In this document: piece after piece, positions 54,861 through 64,000 of the stretch | How the letters are laid out: each line of letters opens with the position of its first letter | Numbering within the stretch: position 1 is the stretch's first letter | Source: Branchipolynoe longqiensis | Taxonomy: Eukaryota > Annelida > Polychaeta > Phyllodocida > Polynoidae | DNA length: 64,000 nt | Direction of reading: 5' to 3' | Assembly (NCBI GenBank): GCA_030323885.1 | Contig: CM059192.1 | Coordinates: forward strand, 65,984,977-66,048,976 | Notes under the pieces: generated by a model | Databases searched by the model: none | What the model was told of the DNA's origin: nothing | What the model saw: the letters and a program-made list of their open reading frames with translations, nothing else | Translations under genes and position numbers: made by a program

Positions 54861-54949
54861 ATAATAGATCGCCTAATATACATACATATCATGGCTAAGA
54901 GCAATTGTTGTTGTTATATTTGTTGATTATGTATGGATACTTTCAATCA

Positions 54950-55090
54950 CGGATCATTGGTCTTCCTTGATCTACTGCTCCATGCCCTATCCTAATCATG
55001 CCGAGCGCCAGGCTAGGTGGCAACAGGTATCAATATTGTAGCTCATTGGTTTGACTCGGCCATGGTTCGAACCCAGAGTTCGAATCCTAC
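54950..55090 (-). repeat. SINE-B 5' half, inverted
   Basis: 'ctgctccatgccctatccta' through 'tttgactcggccatggttcg'. Confidence 0.65.
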
Positions 55091-55179
55091 GATCTCATTC
55101 GTGCAATTTCATAATGCCCTTCGATAGGTCCCTGGCTAAATAGCGTAGACAGTATCAATGTCAACAGTTTTATGGGTGA

Positions 55180-55400
55180 TGGAATGTGTCTGACGTCCCA
55201 GCAAAATCTAAGGTTATAACGGGATGGGTAACGGTGTATCGCAGTGTACGACCTTTGATGTTGCTAGGACGAAAACGACAACAGATGATACTTTACTTGC
55301 ACATCATTGGGGTTCCATTCCAATGTTCGTTGACCTATCCTATTCAAGGATCGAACCCACGACCTTCCGCACGGGAAGGCAACACCCTGTTCATTCACAC
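55180..55400. repeat. SINE-A fragments
   Basis: A tail remnant ('cctttgatgttgctaggacg', plus) is followed by an inverted head ('gaacccacgaccttccgcac'). Confidence 0.5.
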
Positions 55401-55494
55401 AGCTGATGGATGATTCACAAGCAGGCCTTCATTATTCATACCAAATGACTCATATAGCCATCAAGCTTTCGAAGGACATTAACAACCCTGTGTA

Positions 55495-56330
55495 AAAATA
55501 TACGGATTTTCGGTTCGGAATTATATATTGGCAGAGAGCATTATTATTCTTAGGCGACGGAGTGGGGACAAGGTTATGCAATCTAAAAGCAATGGTGCCC
55601 CACTCACAATATGACATGATATAAGCTATGTGAAATATATGTTATACATGATGCCTGAGATTAATGAAGAGATGTTCCTTGGAGAAAAGGACATTTTTAA
55701 TATGGATCTATTTGTAACTGTCTGCAACTACCTGTTACCAGGGTACCGGTGGGCAAGCACACCAGCCTAATCTGCGTACATACATAGACCTGCAGCTGGG
55801 TTGAGTGAGAGCCACCCCTACTGGGGGGTGTCACCCTCCCAGGCTGTGGGGGGTACCTGATTGGCTGGCTGTGGGATGCCCAGTCACCTGCACTCCTTTG
55901 GCCCTCTGACCACACTAGCCTCACTTTGATTAATTATTCATGAGACTGCTCCAGACACACTGGAGAGATCACTCTACTCCTGGCTCTTGACTGAGACACA
56001 CCTACTCTTGAGCAGGGACCCCAGACTCTGTCTGATGCTACCAACATTCATATATTGAGTGCAGCAACCAAGAGACTCTGGTTCAATGGGCTGTAGGCAC
56101 TGATTCATAGACAGGCTAAAGAGGTAATGAGATTCTGTGTGGACAGAAGGTAATGGGTGAGGGTGATAGGTCACTAGTAGGTGAACAGGAGTTGATGCCA
56201 ATAAAGTACAACATCTTCACTGTCAATCTTTGTGACTTGTCTTCCCTTTCTTCCTTATGAGTTTGTTTAAGGGTTTGTTTAAGGGAGGTATCAGAGGTGA
56301 AATGAAGGGGGAGAGTTTATGGTATTCTCT
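55495..56330. repeat. dispersed repeat J, second copy with a ~310-bp insertion
   Basis: Matches 52050-52494 and 53042-53120. 55790-56098 is extra relative to the first copy and includes 'actggggggtgtcaccctcc'. Confidence 0.7.
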
Positions 56331-56520
56331 GGTGTTCATGACGGCCGAGCATACAGTAATATTATACCCAGTTATATATTCATGGCCGAGCGAAAATTAC
56401 TTTTTGTGAAGTGGGGTTCATTATATGACCACAAAATGTAGAACTGTATGGTTTATACACAAAAGACAACACATCCCAGCCAGGCCTGCACTCTACCAAT
56501 ATACCCTGCCAGCTGGAAAG

Positions 56521-56833
56521 TACCCGACTAGAGTGGTTTCACATTCTGCCGACAGATGTCACTATCTTAACTGGAGGAGTGTAATACATGAAGAGAGCGG
56601 CGGTGAAATTCCAGAAGGAAAATACGATATAGTCGTCTTTTTTAAAAGATATATTAAAAGGGTAAGAGCTTGACTCCTGTTGCAATATGAATATCTGAAT
56701 ATAACCAAGCATTTTATTATTTTTCCAGGCATTCATTACATAGATATAGCATGTGAAATCATAGGCAGTCTGCGAATACACCCGACTCGAGTGGTTACAG
56801 AATCTACCGACAGATGTCACTAGCTAAACTGGT
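56521..56833. repeat. ~55-bp direct repeat pair
   Basis: 'cccgactagagtggtttcac'...'gacagatgtcactatcttaa' at 56523-56573 recurs at 56781-56832 as 'cccgactcgagtggttacag'...'gacagatgtcactagctaaa'. They enclose 205 bp. Confidence 0.75.
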
Positions 56834-56904
56834 GGGGGTCTATTCGGCCCTGCGTCCGGTCTGTTGCAAATGATGGGAATGTTTTATGCTTAGAGGGGGT
56901 TTCT

Positions 56905-57550
56905 AAACCATCATTCCACCATTCCACTATTCCACCATTATGCCATTCCACCATTCCACTATTCCACCATTCCGCCATTCCGCCATTCCGCCATTCCGCC
57001 ATTCCGCCATTCCACCATTCTGCCATTCCACCATTCCACCATTCCACCATTCCGCCATTCCGCCATTCCGCCATTCCACCATTCTGCCATTCCACCATTC
57101 CACCATTCCGCCATTCCGCCATTCCACCATTCTGCCATTCCACCATTCCACCATTCCGCCATTCCGCCATTCCGCCATTCCGCCATTCCGCCATTCCACC
57201 ATTCTGCCATTCCACCATTCCACCATTCCGCCATTCCGCCATTCCGCCATTCCGCCATTCCGCCATTCCACCATTCCACAATTCCGCCATTCCGCCATTC
57301 CGCCATTCCACCATTCTGCCATTCCACCATTCCACCATTCCACCATTCCGCCATTCCACCATTTCACCATTCCACCATTCCACCATTCCGCCATTCCACC
57401 ATTCCGCCATTTCACCATTCCGCAATTCCGCCATTCCACCATTCCGCCATTCCACCATTCCAACATTCCACCATTCCACCATTCCACCATTCCGCCATTC
57501 CACCATTCCACCATTCTGCCATTCCACCATTCCGCCATTCCTTCGACCAT
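56905..57550. repeat. 9-bp minisatellite (CCATTCCGC/CCATTCCAC)n
   Basis: About 70 units with TCT/CAC/CGC variants in a higher-order pattern. Period 9 keeps frames open on both strands (131-236 codons), an artefact. Confidence 0.95.
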
Positions 57551-57589
57551 TCCAAAACTGACATCCTAACCATTAGTCTACTCGGTTAT

Positions 57590-57915
57590 CTGGTGGAGCC
57601 AGGTTTCCCGTGCGGAAGGTCACAAGTTCGAATCCCGGCCGAGTCAAACCGATGACGTACACAAGTGTGACTTGTCACAGACGCACACGAGAACCGATGA
57701 GACCTAGCCTGGCGCTCAGCATTACTAGGACAGGAGGAATGGTTGGCTCAGTGTCAGGATAATGTGACTGTGGGATATCAGGTCATGGTGCTGGCGGCTT
57801 GGTCTCCCAATGGGGCATCATTATAAAGTTGCCATGAGTGTGTACTATCACAAGTCGGTACCGTCCTGATATGACTTTAGATGTTGCTAGGACATACGGC
57901 AAAAAACAAACAAAC
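57590..57915 (+). repeat. SINE-A copy
   Basis: 'cgtgcggaaggtcacaagtt', B box 'gttcgaatcccggccg', body and tail 'gatgttgctaggacatacgg' with CAAACAAAC. Confidence 0.8.
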
Positions 57916-57985
57916 TAGCTCTCTGAGTCTGATACAATTAACCTACTCATGCTTAACAGTGTATATAACATTTCACTTACGCTAC

Positions 57986-58451
57986 GGTCACAAATGTGTT
58001 ACGGCGTGCTTGCGGCGACCATAGCTCGCAGCATGGGCCAGACCGTACAGTGACCATACGGTGGGTTATGGTCACTGCACGGTGACCATATGGTTGTTTG
58101 CTCGCCGCAATTGGTTGCAGTTATTTTAAGTCGAAGTTATCTTAACTTTGGAAAATCGCAACGCTGCAGGCCACAATCCTGGCAATCCAGACTCCACAAC
58201 ACTGTATGATCACCTTTGTTGACATCAATGAAAAGGTTGTAAAATGACTATCAATATGCTACAAAATTCATGTTTGTGTGATAAATATTAAGAAAGTTTT
58301 GACTTTCTTTGTATATTAAATACGTGTATAAATTCAACACAAACCATACAATTTGTGAAGAGATAATAAACTGCAGGCCGAAACGCCGTAACATTTGCAT
58401 AAACCACAAGCCACACCACAGCACCATCCGGCACGCGCAGCATTTGTGACC
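57986..58451. mobile_element. 466-bp GTCACA foldback
   Basis: Ends GGTCACAAATG and CATTTGTGACC. Subterminal 'gtgttacggcgtgc' recurs inverted as 'cgccgtaacatttgc' (58384). 'ggtcac'/'gtgacc' words repeat at 58050-58095. The middle is AT-rich. No coding capacity. Confidence 0.75.
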
Positions 58452-58559
58452 TAAGCATTAGGGAGGCGGGTCATTGTACGTCACTATGCTCTTCCCACTA
58501 TAAATGTAACTCTCATACTTCAATTTTTTAATATAAAACAGGATATATAGAAATATATT

Positions 58560-58740
58560 ACAGAATTTCATTGTGTTATATGCTGCAAATTGTGTATCCA
58601 ACAGTTATTGTATACCTTACTCTATATACCTTTTGTGTAAATACTCCTGCATTGAAAAATGGCTGGAAGACCCATGCTTCGGCACTGACAAAACACTTAT
58701 TCAGCAGAATAAACATATTTACCACAAAAAAACCTAAAAT
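58560..58740 (+). repeat. dispersed repeat G
   Basis: 'aaaatggctggaagacccat' and 'cagcagaataaacatattta', as at 3230 and 23985. Confidence 0.55.
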
Positions 58741-59087
58741 AATCCAGATAATGCACTTATAGTACACACTCAGAGAAGGTTCAACACTATGCAGCACCCA
58801 TCGCGTACAGAATCCTGGTCATGGCACCAGTGTTGCAAGCTGGTGTTTTTGCAAATGAAGGCAACAATGCCCCTAGAATGGGACATTTGAACCCATGCTT
58901 AAGCCATTCTGGGACTAGCGCGTAACCATTAACCAAGTTCGGTTCCAAAGATCAATTAACCTACTTCTGCTCTCTTGTTTTGTGACATTTCATCTGGATA
59001 GAGTGCACCTCATTACACTACACATATATTATTCCCGAAAATCACAATACGATTTTGTGAAAGGAACTATATTCTTCAGTCCAGTGT

Positions 59088-59425
59088 CCCAGGTGCGGTG
59101 GCCTAATTGGTAGAGTACGGGCCTCTCGTGCGGAAGGTCCGGAGTTTGGCTCCCGGTCGAGTCAAACCAATGACTTTAAAATTGATACTTATCACTTCCT
59201 AGCCTGGCACTTGGGTATTAATAGGATAGGGCAAGGACTGGTTAGCTCAGTGTCAGAATAATGTAACTGCGGGATATCGGATCATGGTTCTGGCAGCCTA
59301 ATTTCCCAGTGGGGCAGCACAATAATGTCATCATGAGTGTGCGCTGTCACAAGTTAATACCCATCCTGACATGACCGTAGATGTTGCCAGGACGTGAAAA
59401 TCAAACAACCAATCAATCAGTCCAG
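59088..59425 (+). repeat. SINE-A, full length
   Basis: Head CCAGGTGCGGTGGCCTAATT, body and tail 'gatgttgccaggacgtgaaa' ending in CAACCAATCAATCA. Confidence 0.85.
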
Positions 59426-59467
59426 TGTGACAGTTCATCACTAGGTGTGATTACATATCCCTCTTAA

Positions 59468-59806
59468 AGCTGCATAGTCCGATGAAGCATTACATTTTCA
59501 ACACCAAAGCAATTATCTAGATTTGTGTATACTTAGATACTTATGTACTTAGTAACGGCTTTGTTGGTACATAGAAGGAAATACTGAGTCAATTTAATAT
59601 AACCTGTTACTGCAGAAACCGAAGGCATCCGAGTTGTGGTGTGCTTTCCAAAATTACGCTGACTTGTTTGCACTTCAAATATCACAAAAGTTAGTCAATT
59701 AAAATAAAAGTTACTCCGAATGAAAGTAAGGTAGATTATCGCAATCAATGTCATATTTTTATCTCAGAAACATTACAGCAACTTAAACCCATCGGGCTAT
59801 GCAACT
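59468..59806. mobile_element. 339-bp MITE family E, TTAA duplication
   Basis: TIR AGCTGCATAGTCCGATG and CATCGGGCTATGCAACT, flanked by TTAA at 59464-59467 and 59807-59810. Confidence 0.85.
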
Positions 59807-59881
59807 TTAAGTGAACAAAAGTAGAGTAAATCCACCGCTGCGGCGCCACCAGTTAGTTTTGTATACACTATATAGTTATTG

Positions 59882-60160
59882 CCGGTGTCACAGTTTCCGT
59901 GGTCTGCCAGTTTCCACAGTCCGCATCAATTCTGCGCATGCGTCAAAATCGAACAGCATCATCTCTAACCTTAAAAATTTAATATAATGTTTTTGGTAAA
60001 GATGTTTTCTATCTGTATACCAAGCAATTTGTTTCTAGGTGGTGTGGTTTTAGAGATATTTCACTTTTTCTGTATGAAGATTGCTCAAGGCCATATTGAC
60101 AATGCATTTGAGTGTATGCGGACCGCGGAAACTGGCGCACGGCGGAAACTGTGACACCGG
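59882..60160. mobile_element. 279-bp GTCACA foldback with duplicated TIR motif
   Basis: 59882-59899 (CCGGTGTCACAGTTTCCG) is perfectly inverted at 60143-60160. Each arm has a second inner copy of the motif: CCAGTTTCCAC on the left, CGCGGAAACTGG on the right. Centre unique and AT-rich. Confidence 0.9.
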
Positions 60161-60335
60161 ACATCGAACTGATCGTAAGTACAATGTAGCATTATTTATA
60201 CTTGTGTTATAAATTATACATGATATATGTATAGTAAAGGTATTAATACTCAGCAAATAAAACAAGTGGCTGATCGTTGTTTGGCTTCAGAATTATTGAA
60301 TAAGCTTATAAAGGGCTTATTTAATTTTGAGTGCA

Positions 60336-60590
60336 CTCCCCCCCCCCCTCATTCCCGATCCCACAACACACATAGACACACACCACACAGACACACACAT
60401 ACATGCACATGCATGCACATACACACGCGCAAAACTACACACATATACATACACATACATGCAGACACACACAGTCACACACCCAGACACACACATGCAC
60501 AGCCAGGCACACACAGACACACACAGACACATATGCACACACAGACACACACATACACACACAGACAGACACAGATCACGGGCCCTTCCG
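60336..60590. repeat. poly-C and (ACAC)n/(CAGACA)n microsatellite
   Basis: A run of about 11 C near 60338, then CA-rich repeats to 60580. Confidence 0.9.
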
Positions 60591-60599
60591 AATCGCTAC

Positions 60600-61105
60600 A
60601 ATTAGCTCACCATTAACACTAACTCCGCCGACCTTACATATACACAGAGTGCTGCCGGGTAAAGGCCGTGCTATATCGCTGTTGTGTAATTACAATATAC
60701 AACGCTTTTAATGGTGCAGTCGTGAGGACTGAACGCAGCGAATATGGACCTCCAGTGACTGATGTGAGAACTGGGGACGGTGGGTGGGGAATAGAGAGAG
60801 CTAGTTAAGCGCCCCTGAGTTATAATCATCCCATTGTGTAAAGTGGATGTTGTTTTAGCATTAATGGCGCCATATTAATGCGGACTGGGCGCCCCATAGA
60901 ATGACGTATATGAACCTCATGAATATTCATACAGAGGGTATTAGCGTTATGCAGCAACGGAGTAAAGGCTAAAAACCATTACGCTAATAAGATATTCATC
61001 CACAGTGAATGGCAGGGACTAGATTCTATATAGCGATAGATGGTGTAGAGATTTATTAATTATTACATTAATTTGCTATAATGCTTGATTAAAGCTGCAT
61101 AGTTT
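60600..61105. other. non-coding sequence
   Basis: No gene recognised. A fragment of the MITE-E end ('TTAAAGCTGCATAG') lies at 61091-61104. Confidence 0.4.
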
Positions 61106-61114
61106 ATTTTGTTT

Positions 61115-61410
61115 GTTGTTGTTGTCATTTTATATCCTAGCAACATTTAAGGTCATATCTGGATGGGTACAGACTTGTGAGAGTGCTCACTGATGGTGGT
61201 TTTACGGTGCCGCCCCACTGGGAAATCAGGCCACCCGCACCATGACCACCCAATATCCCACTCAGTCACATTATCCTGACACTGTGCTAACCAGTCCTTG
61301 CCTTATCCTATTAATGCTGAGCACCAGGCCAGGAAGTGACACATATCAAATTATAAGTCATTGGTTTGACTCAACCAGGAATTGAACTCCCGACTTTCCA
61401 CATAGGAGTT
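61115..61410 (-). repeat. SINE-A, inverted
   Basis: From 'gtcattttatatcctagcaa' to 'gaactcccgactttccac'. The head is truncated. Confidence 0.8.
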
Positions 61411-61789
61411 GTTCTTAAAGTTTGTCAGTATTTTGATGGATGACAAACTGGGATTACAAGGCGCCCGAGACATCCTGATATCGAGACTGAGAGAAGCCCG
61501 GCAAATCAATAGTCGATAAACTTTCAGGTCACTGGCTAACAAACGGTCCTATAAATCTACCACGAGTCGCAGCCTGTCTATGATGGACAGTACAAACAAC
61601 TGCGATAAGAAGGAACACGTAAAGTAAATTCAACAATTTCAATTCAGCTCGCGGAAAAGAGCCATCTGTTCGCGGGATTGTTGTCATGGCAATGTGTTCA
61701 AAGAACATCACAAGGAATCTGCAGATACCGAATGTGTTTACGTGAAGCCCAAGACGACAATGTCCAGTCACGAGTACACTTGGATAAAT

Positions 61790-62122
61790 GGTTGGTTGGT
61801 TGCTGGAGTTTTACGTCCTGGTAACATCTAATGTAATATCAGGACGGGTATCATCTTGTGACAGTGCATACTCAAGGCGACTTTATAGTGGTGCCCCATT
61901 GGGAGATCATGCCGCCAGCACCATTACCTGATACCGTACTCAGTCACATTATCCTGACATGGAGTCAATCGGCCTTGCCCTAACCTATTAATGCTGAGTG
62001 CCAGGCTAGGAAGCGACAAGTATCAATTTTAAAGTCATTGGTTTGAGCCGACCGGGAATCGAACTCCCGACCTTCCGCACACAAGGCACGCGCTCTACCG
62101 AGTAGGCCTCCGCGCCCGGTTA
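61790..62122 (-). repeat. SINE-A, full length, inverted
   Basis: Tail 'gagttttacgtcctggtaac', head 'cgaactcccgaccttccgc' to 'cctccgcgcccggt' with both A and B boxes. Confidence 0.85.
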
Positions 62123-62347
62123 CTTGCATACAAGATTCACCAAGGGTACCCAGCTTAGGGGTGAATGACAGCCATGTTTAAATCTGAGCAAAAAAAACCC
62201 TGCCTTGGTATGAATCAAATTTGAACAAGCTTGGACTCGCTGAATGTTTATCTATATTGGCATAGTGTTGAGGAATTGGGAGAGATTGCAAACACAACAT
62301 ATTTTAAAACCAAGATGGCAGCCTCTGAATGCTCTAGATTTTTGTTG

Positions 62348-62630
62348 AATATTTATACTGCCTATTATGGATAATAGTCCCCATTAGACAGTTTGTCGAT
62401 AGAAAGCCTGAGTCTACACTTTTACCGACCCAAGGGATTTTTAACCTCCCACACCAGATAGACATGGTATGAGAGCAACTGGCATTTGATGACGCTGTAA
62501 GTTATCCACAGCGGTGGAAATCCAAATTGGCACAGGTAGGGGGCATGGGGAATCGAACCACTGACCTCCAGATTAGGAGTCTGACCTAGAAAAAAGTCAG
62601 ACACTCTAACCACTCCGCCAGAGAGAACAC
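62348..62630 (-). repeat. SINE-C copy
   Basis: Complete from 'atttatactgcctattatgg' to 'ccactccgccagagagaac', with a small internal gap near 62372. Confidence 0.85.
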
Positions 62631-62857
62631 CACAAACGGTCCTAGAATGCGCAATCTATTAATCTACATGATTTCATCAAATCTTCACTCGGAAAGTAGC
62701 GGGTTATGATCGATAAGTGTGTGAACAATATATATTTAGCATATTATATTACAAATTCATGTGGTTATTTCCATAACCTCGGATTCCAACATCTTTTCTA
62801 TAGGGGTGTCTAGCCCTAGTCCTAGCAGCCCTGTCACAGAGTCAGTGGTGTGGGAGA

Positions 62858-63416
62858 AATGGTGCTGTCACATTACAATGCTTCCCGCCGGCGCGCCGCC
62901 AACGCGAACAAAAGTTGAGAAACGTCAAACTTTTCGGCGTGGTGGGAACAAGTTTGATGTCAGCGTAACTTGTTGGTAGTGTGCGGCCGATGTTGTGATA
63001 ACGTATATCGACGCATGAGAAAAAAAAAAAAGTTTGGCTCACCGTTCTGTTATGACCTTAGATGTTGCTAGGATGTAAAACAACAACAAACAAACAAAGC
63101 AACAGTTTGGCGCAATGAGCCTCACATGCGCATGGCATGTGCCTAGCATTCGCATAACGTTATTCCAGCGCATTTAACGTATCTCGACGCGCCCCTAACG
63201 TCACCATGACGTTGGCACCCGCGTGTCGTCGCACGTCGAAAGTTTTGTGCAAGCACAAAACTTTTGACGTGCGATGCCATGCGCCACCTAACACTGCCAT
63301 ATATCAATGTATACCAACGTGCGCATAATGCTTCCTGACGTATCCCGAGGTAGCGCAAACAAATCACACACATCGATGCACGTTGGTGAGAAGTGTCGTT
63401 ATGTGACAGCACCATT
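62858..63416. mobile_element. 559-bp GTCACA foldback with central hairpin
   Basis: 62858-62873 (AATGGTGCTGTCACAT) is inverted at 63401-63416. 'cataatgcttcctgacg' (63324) echoes the left subterminal 'ttacaatgcttcccgcc'. A strong hairpin, AAAGTTTTGTGC-AAGC-ACAAAACTTTT, lies at about 63239-63263. A SINE-A tail (63040-63105) is embedded. ACGT and CGACG words are frequent. Confidence 0.8.
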
Positions 63417-63494
63417 ACTACAGTAGCCAGTGCATTAATAAATAACCATTGGCAAATATTGATATCCTGATACAGATAAACCTACGGTCAGTGG

Positions 63495-63625
63495 GTGATT
63501 GACTGGGTGTTTTTCCTCCCAGCAACATCTGCAGTAGAAACATCAGGATGCGTGCCATTTTGTGACAGTACACATCCATAGCGGCATAATAGTGCTTCTC
63601 CACTGAGACTCAGTGCTGCTGGCAT
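63495..63625 (-). repeat. SINE-A tail half, inverted and diverged
   Basis: 'cccagcaacatctgcagtag', 'ttttgtgacagtacacatcc' and 'tagtgcttctccactgag'. Confidence 0.6.
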
Positions 63626-64000
63626 GTTGCTATGGCAACATATATGCCCTACATTGACAGTGGTGTGGCTTCACACACACATGCATGTCACCAAATAGGT
63701 TTCAGCCATGCGCAGTGAAAATAGAGTGTACGCATGCGCGGAGACAATATGCGGCAATGTTTGCGCACTGACAACTTAGAGCGATACAAACGCAGATACA
63801 GAGGCTGGAAATGGGCACGGGTCAACATGGAAACCGGCACGTTCTGTTGTTTGCTGGGGCATTGAGTGCTGCGATAACTGAGATGTGGGCCGTGTGAGAC
63901 CCTCTTTCATTCTGTTCAGTTGCCTCGTTCTGAGCACTCGTTTCCGTTCATTGCTTGCTGCTGTAATTACCGCTGCGCAGATCTGTGCCTACTTCCGGTA
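63626..64000. promoter_or_regulatory. promoter-like cluster at window edge
   Basis: Within 375 bp: a palindromic RFX X-box GTTGCTATGGCAAC (63626-63639), NRF1-like CATGCGCAG (63707) and CGCATGCGCGG (63731), and an ETS-type ACTTCCGGT at 63991-63999. This motif set is typical of housekeeping or ciliary gene promoters, so a gene may begin beyond the right end. No coding exon is visible here. Confidence 0.35.

Noticed and set aside
56905..57550. 209-236 codon proteins of HSTIPPF or WNGGMVE repeats
   Set aside because: 9-bp satellite; both strands open equally.

Overview
This window looks like repeat-rich nuclear DNA of an invertebrate, most likely a mollusc. There is no operon structure, GC content is low to moderate, and (AT)n/(ACAT)n microsatellites and long minisatellites are common. 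At least four tRNA-derived SINE families and a non-LTR retrotransposon have the look of lophotrochozoan, especially gastropod, repeats. The assignment to Mollusca is inference from remembered repeat types, not a search.

Only one gene looks intact: a single-exon 538-residue NXPE/PC-esterase-like type II membrane protein at 20447-22063 (minus strand). Nearly all the rest is mobile DNA. (1) 1-8550: SINEs, foldback elements nested in or beside them, a tandem palindrome array (6444-6720) and a pogo-like MITE. (2) 8557-14721: one 6.2-kb DNA transposon with ~560-bp terminal inverted repeats and a 3-bp duplication (ATA). It carries a decayed minus-strand gene with an XPG/FEN1-like nuclease signature and an eight-cysteine zinc knuckle, the hallmarks of the Academ superfamily. 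(3) 14.7-20.3 kb: SINEs, another foldback, and a 29-bp satellite grown inside a TTAA MITE. (4) 22.4-26.0 kb: a 48-bp satellite, a 145-bp satellite made of SINE tails, and MITEs. (5) 26.2-33.2 kb: very long-range inverted repeats enclosing a gag-like retroelement relic, a 3.8-kb element with ~0.6-kb TIRs and a 5-bp TATAG duplication (28065-31866), and an element saturated with ACGT (32248-32959). (6) 33.5-45.6 kb: minisatellites, SINEs and four copies of one LINE, one inserted in a satellite and one an internally deleted copy with target duplication. (7) 46.4-64 kb: 15-bp, 9-bp and CCACCA-type satellites, further foldbacks, and a promoter-like stretch at the right edge.

The most unusual signal is a set of at least six foldback elements that share only a terminal GTCACA hexamer. 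Each fills its subterminal or internal sequence with repeats of its own terminal motif (32248, 48308, 57986, 59882, 62858 and the 26194/33222 pair). They look like one architecture with rapidly diverging private sequences and may be an undescribed non-autonomous transposon group. No element in the window encodes an obvious enzyme for them.

Many open frames in the window are by-products of satellites whose period is a multiple of three, and were left out.
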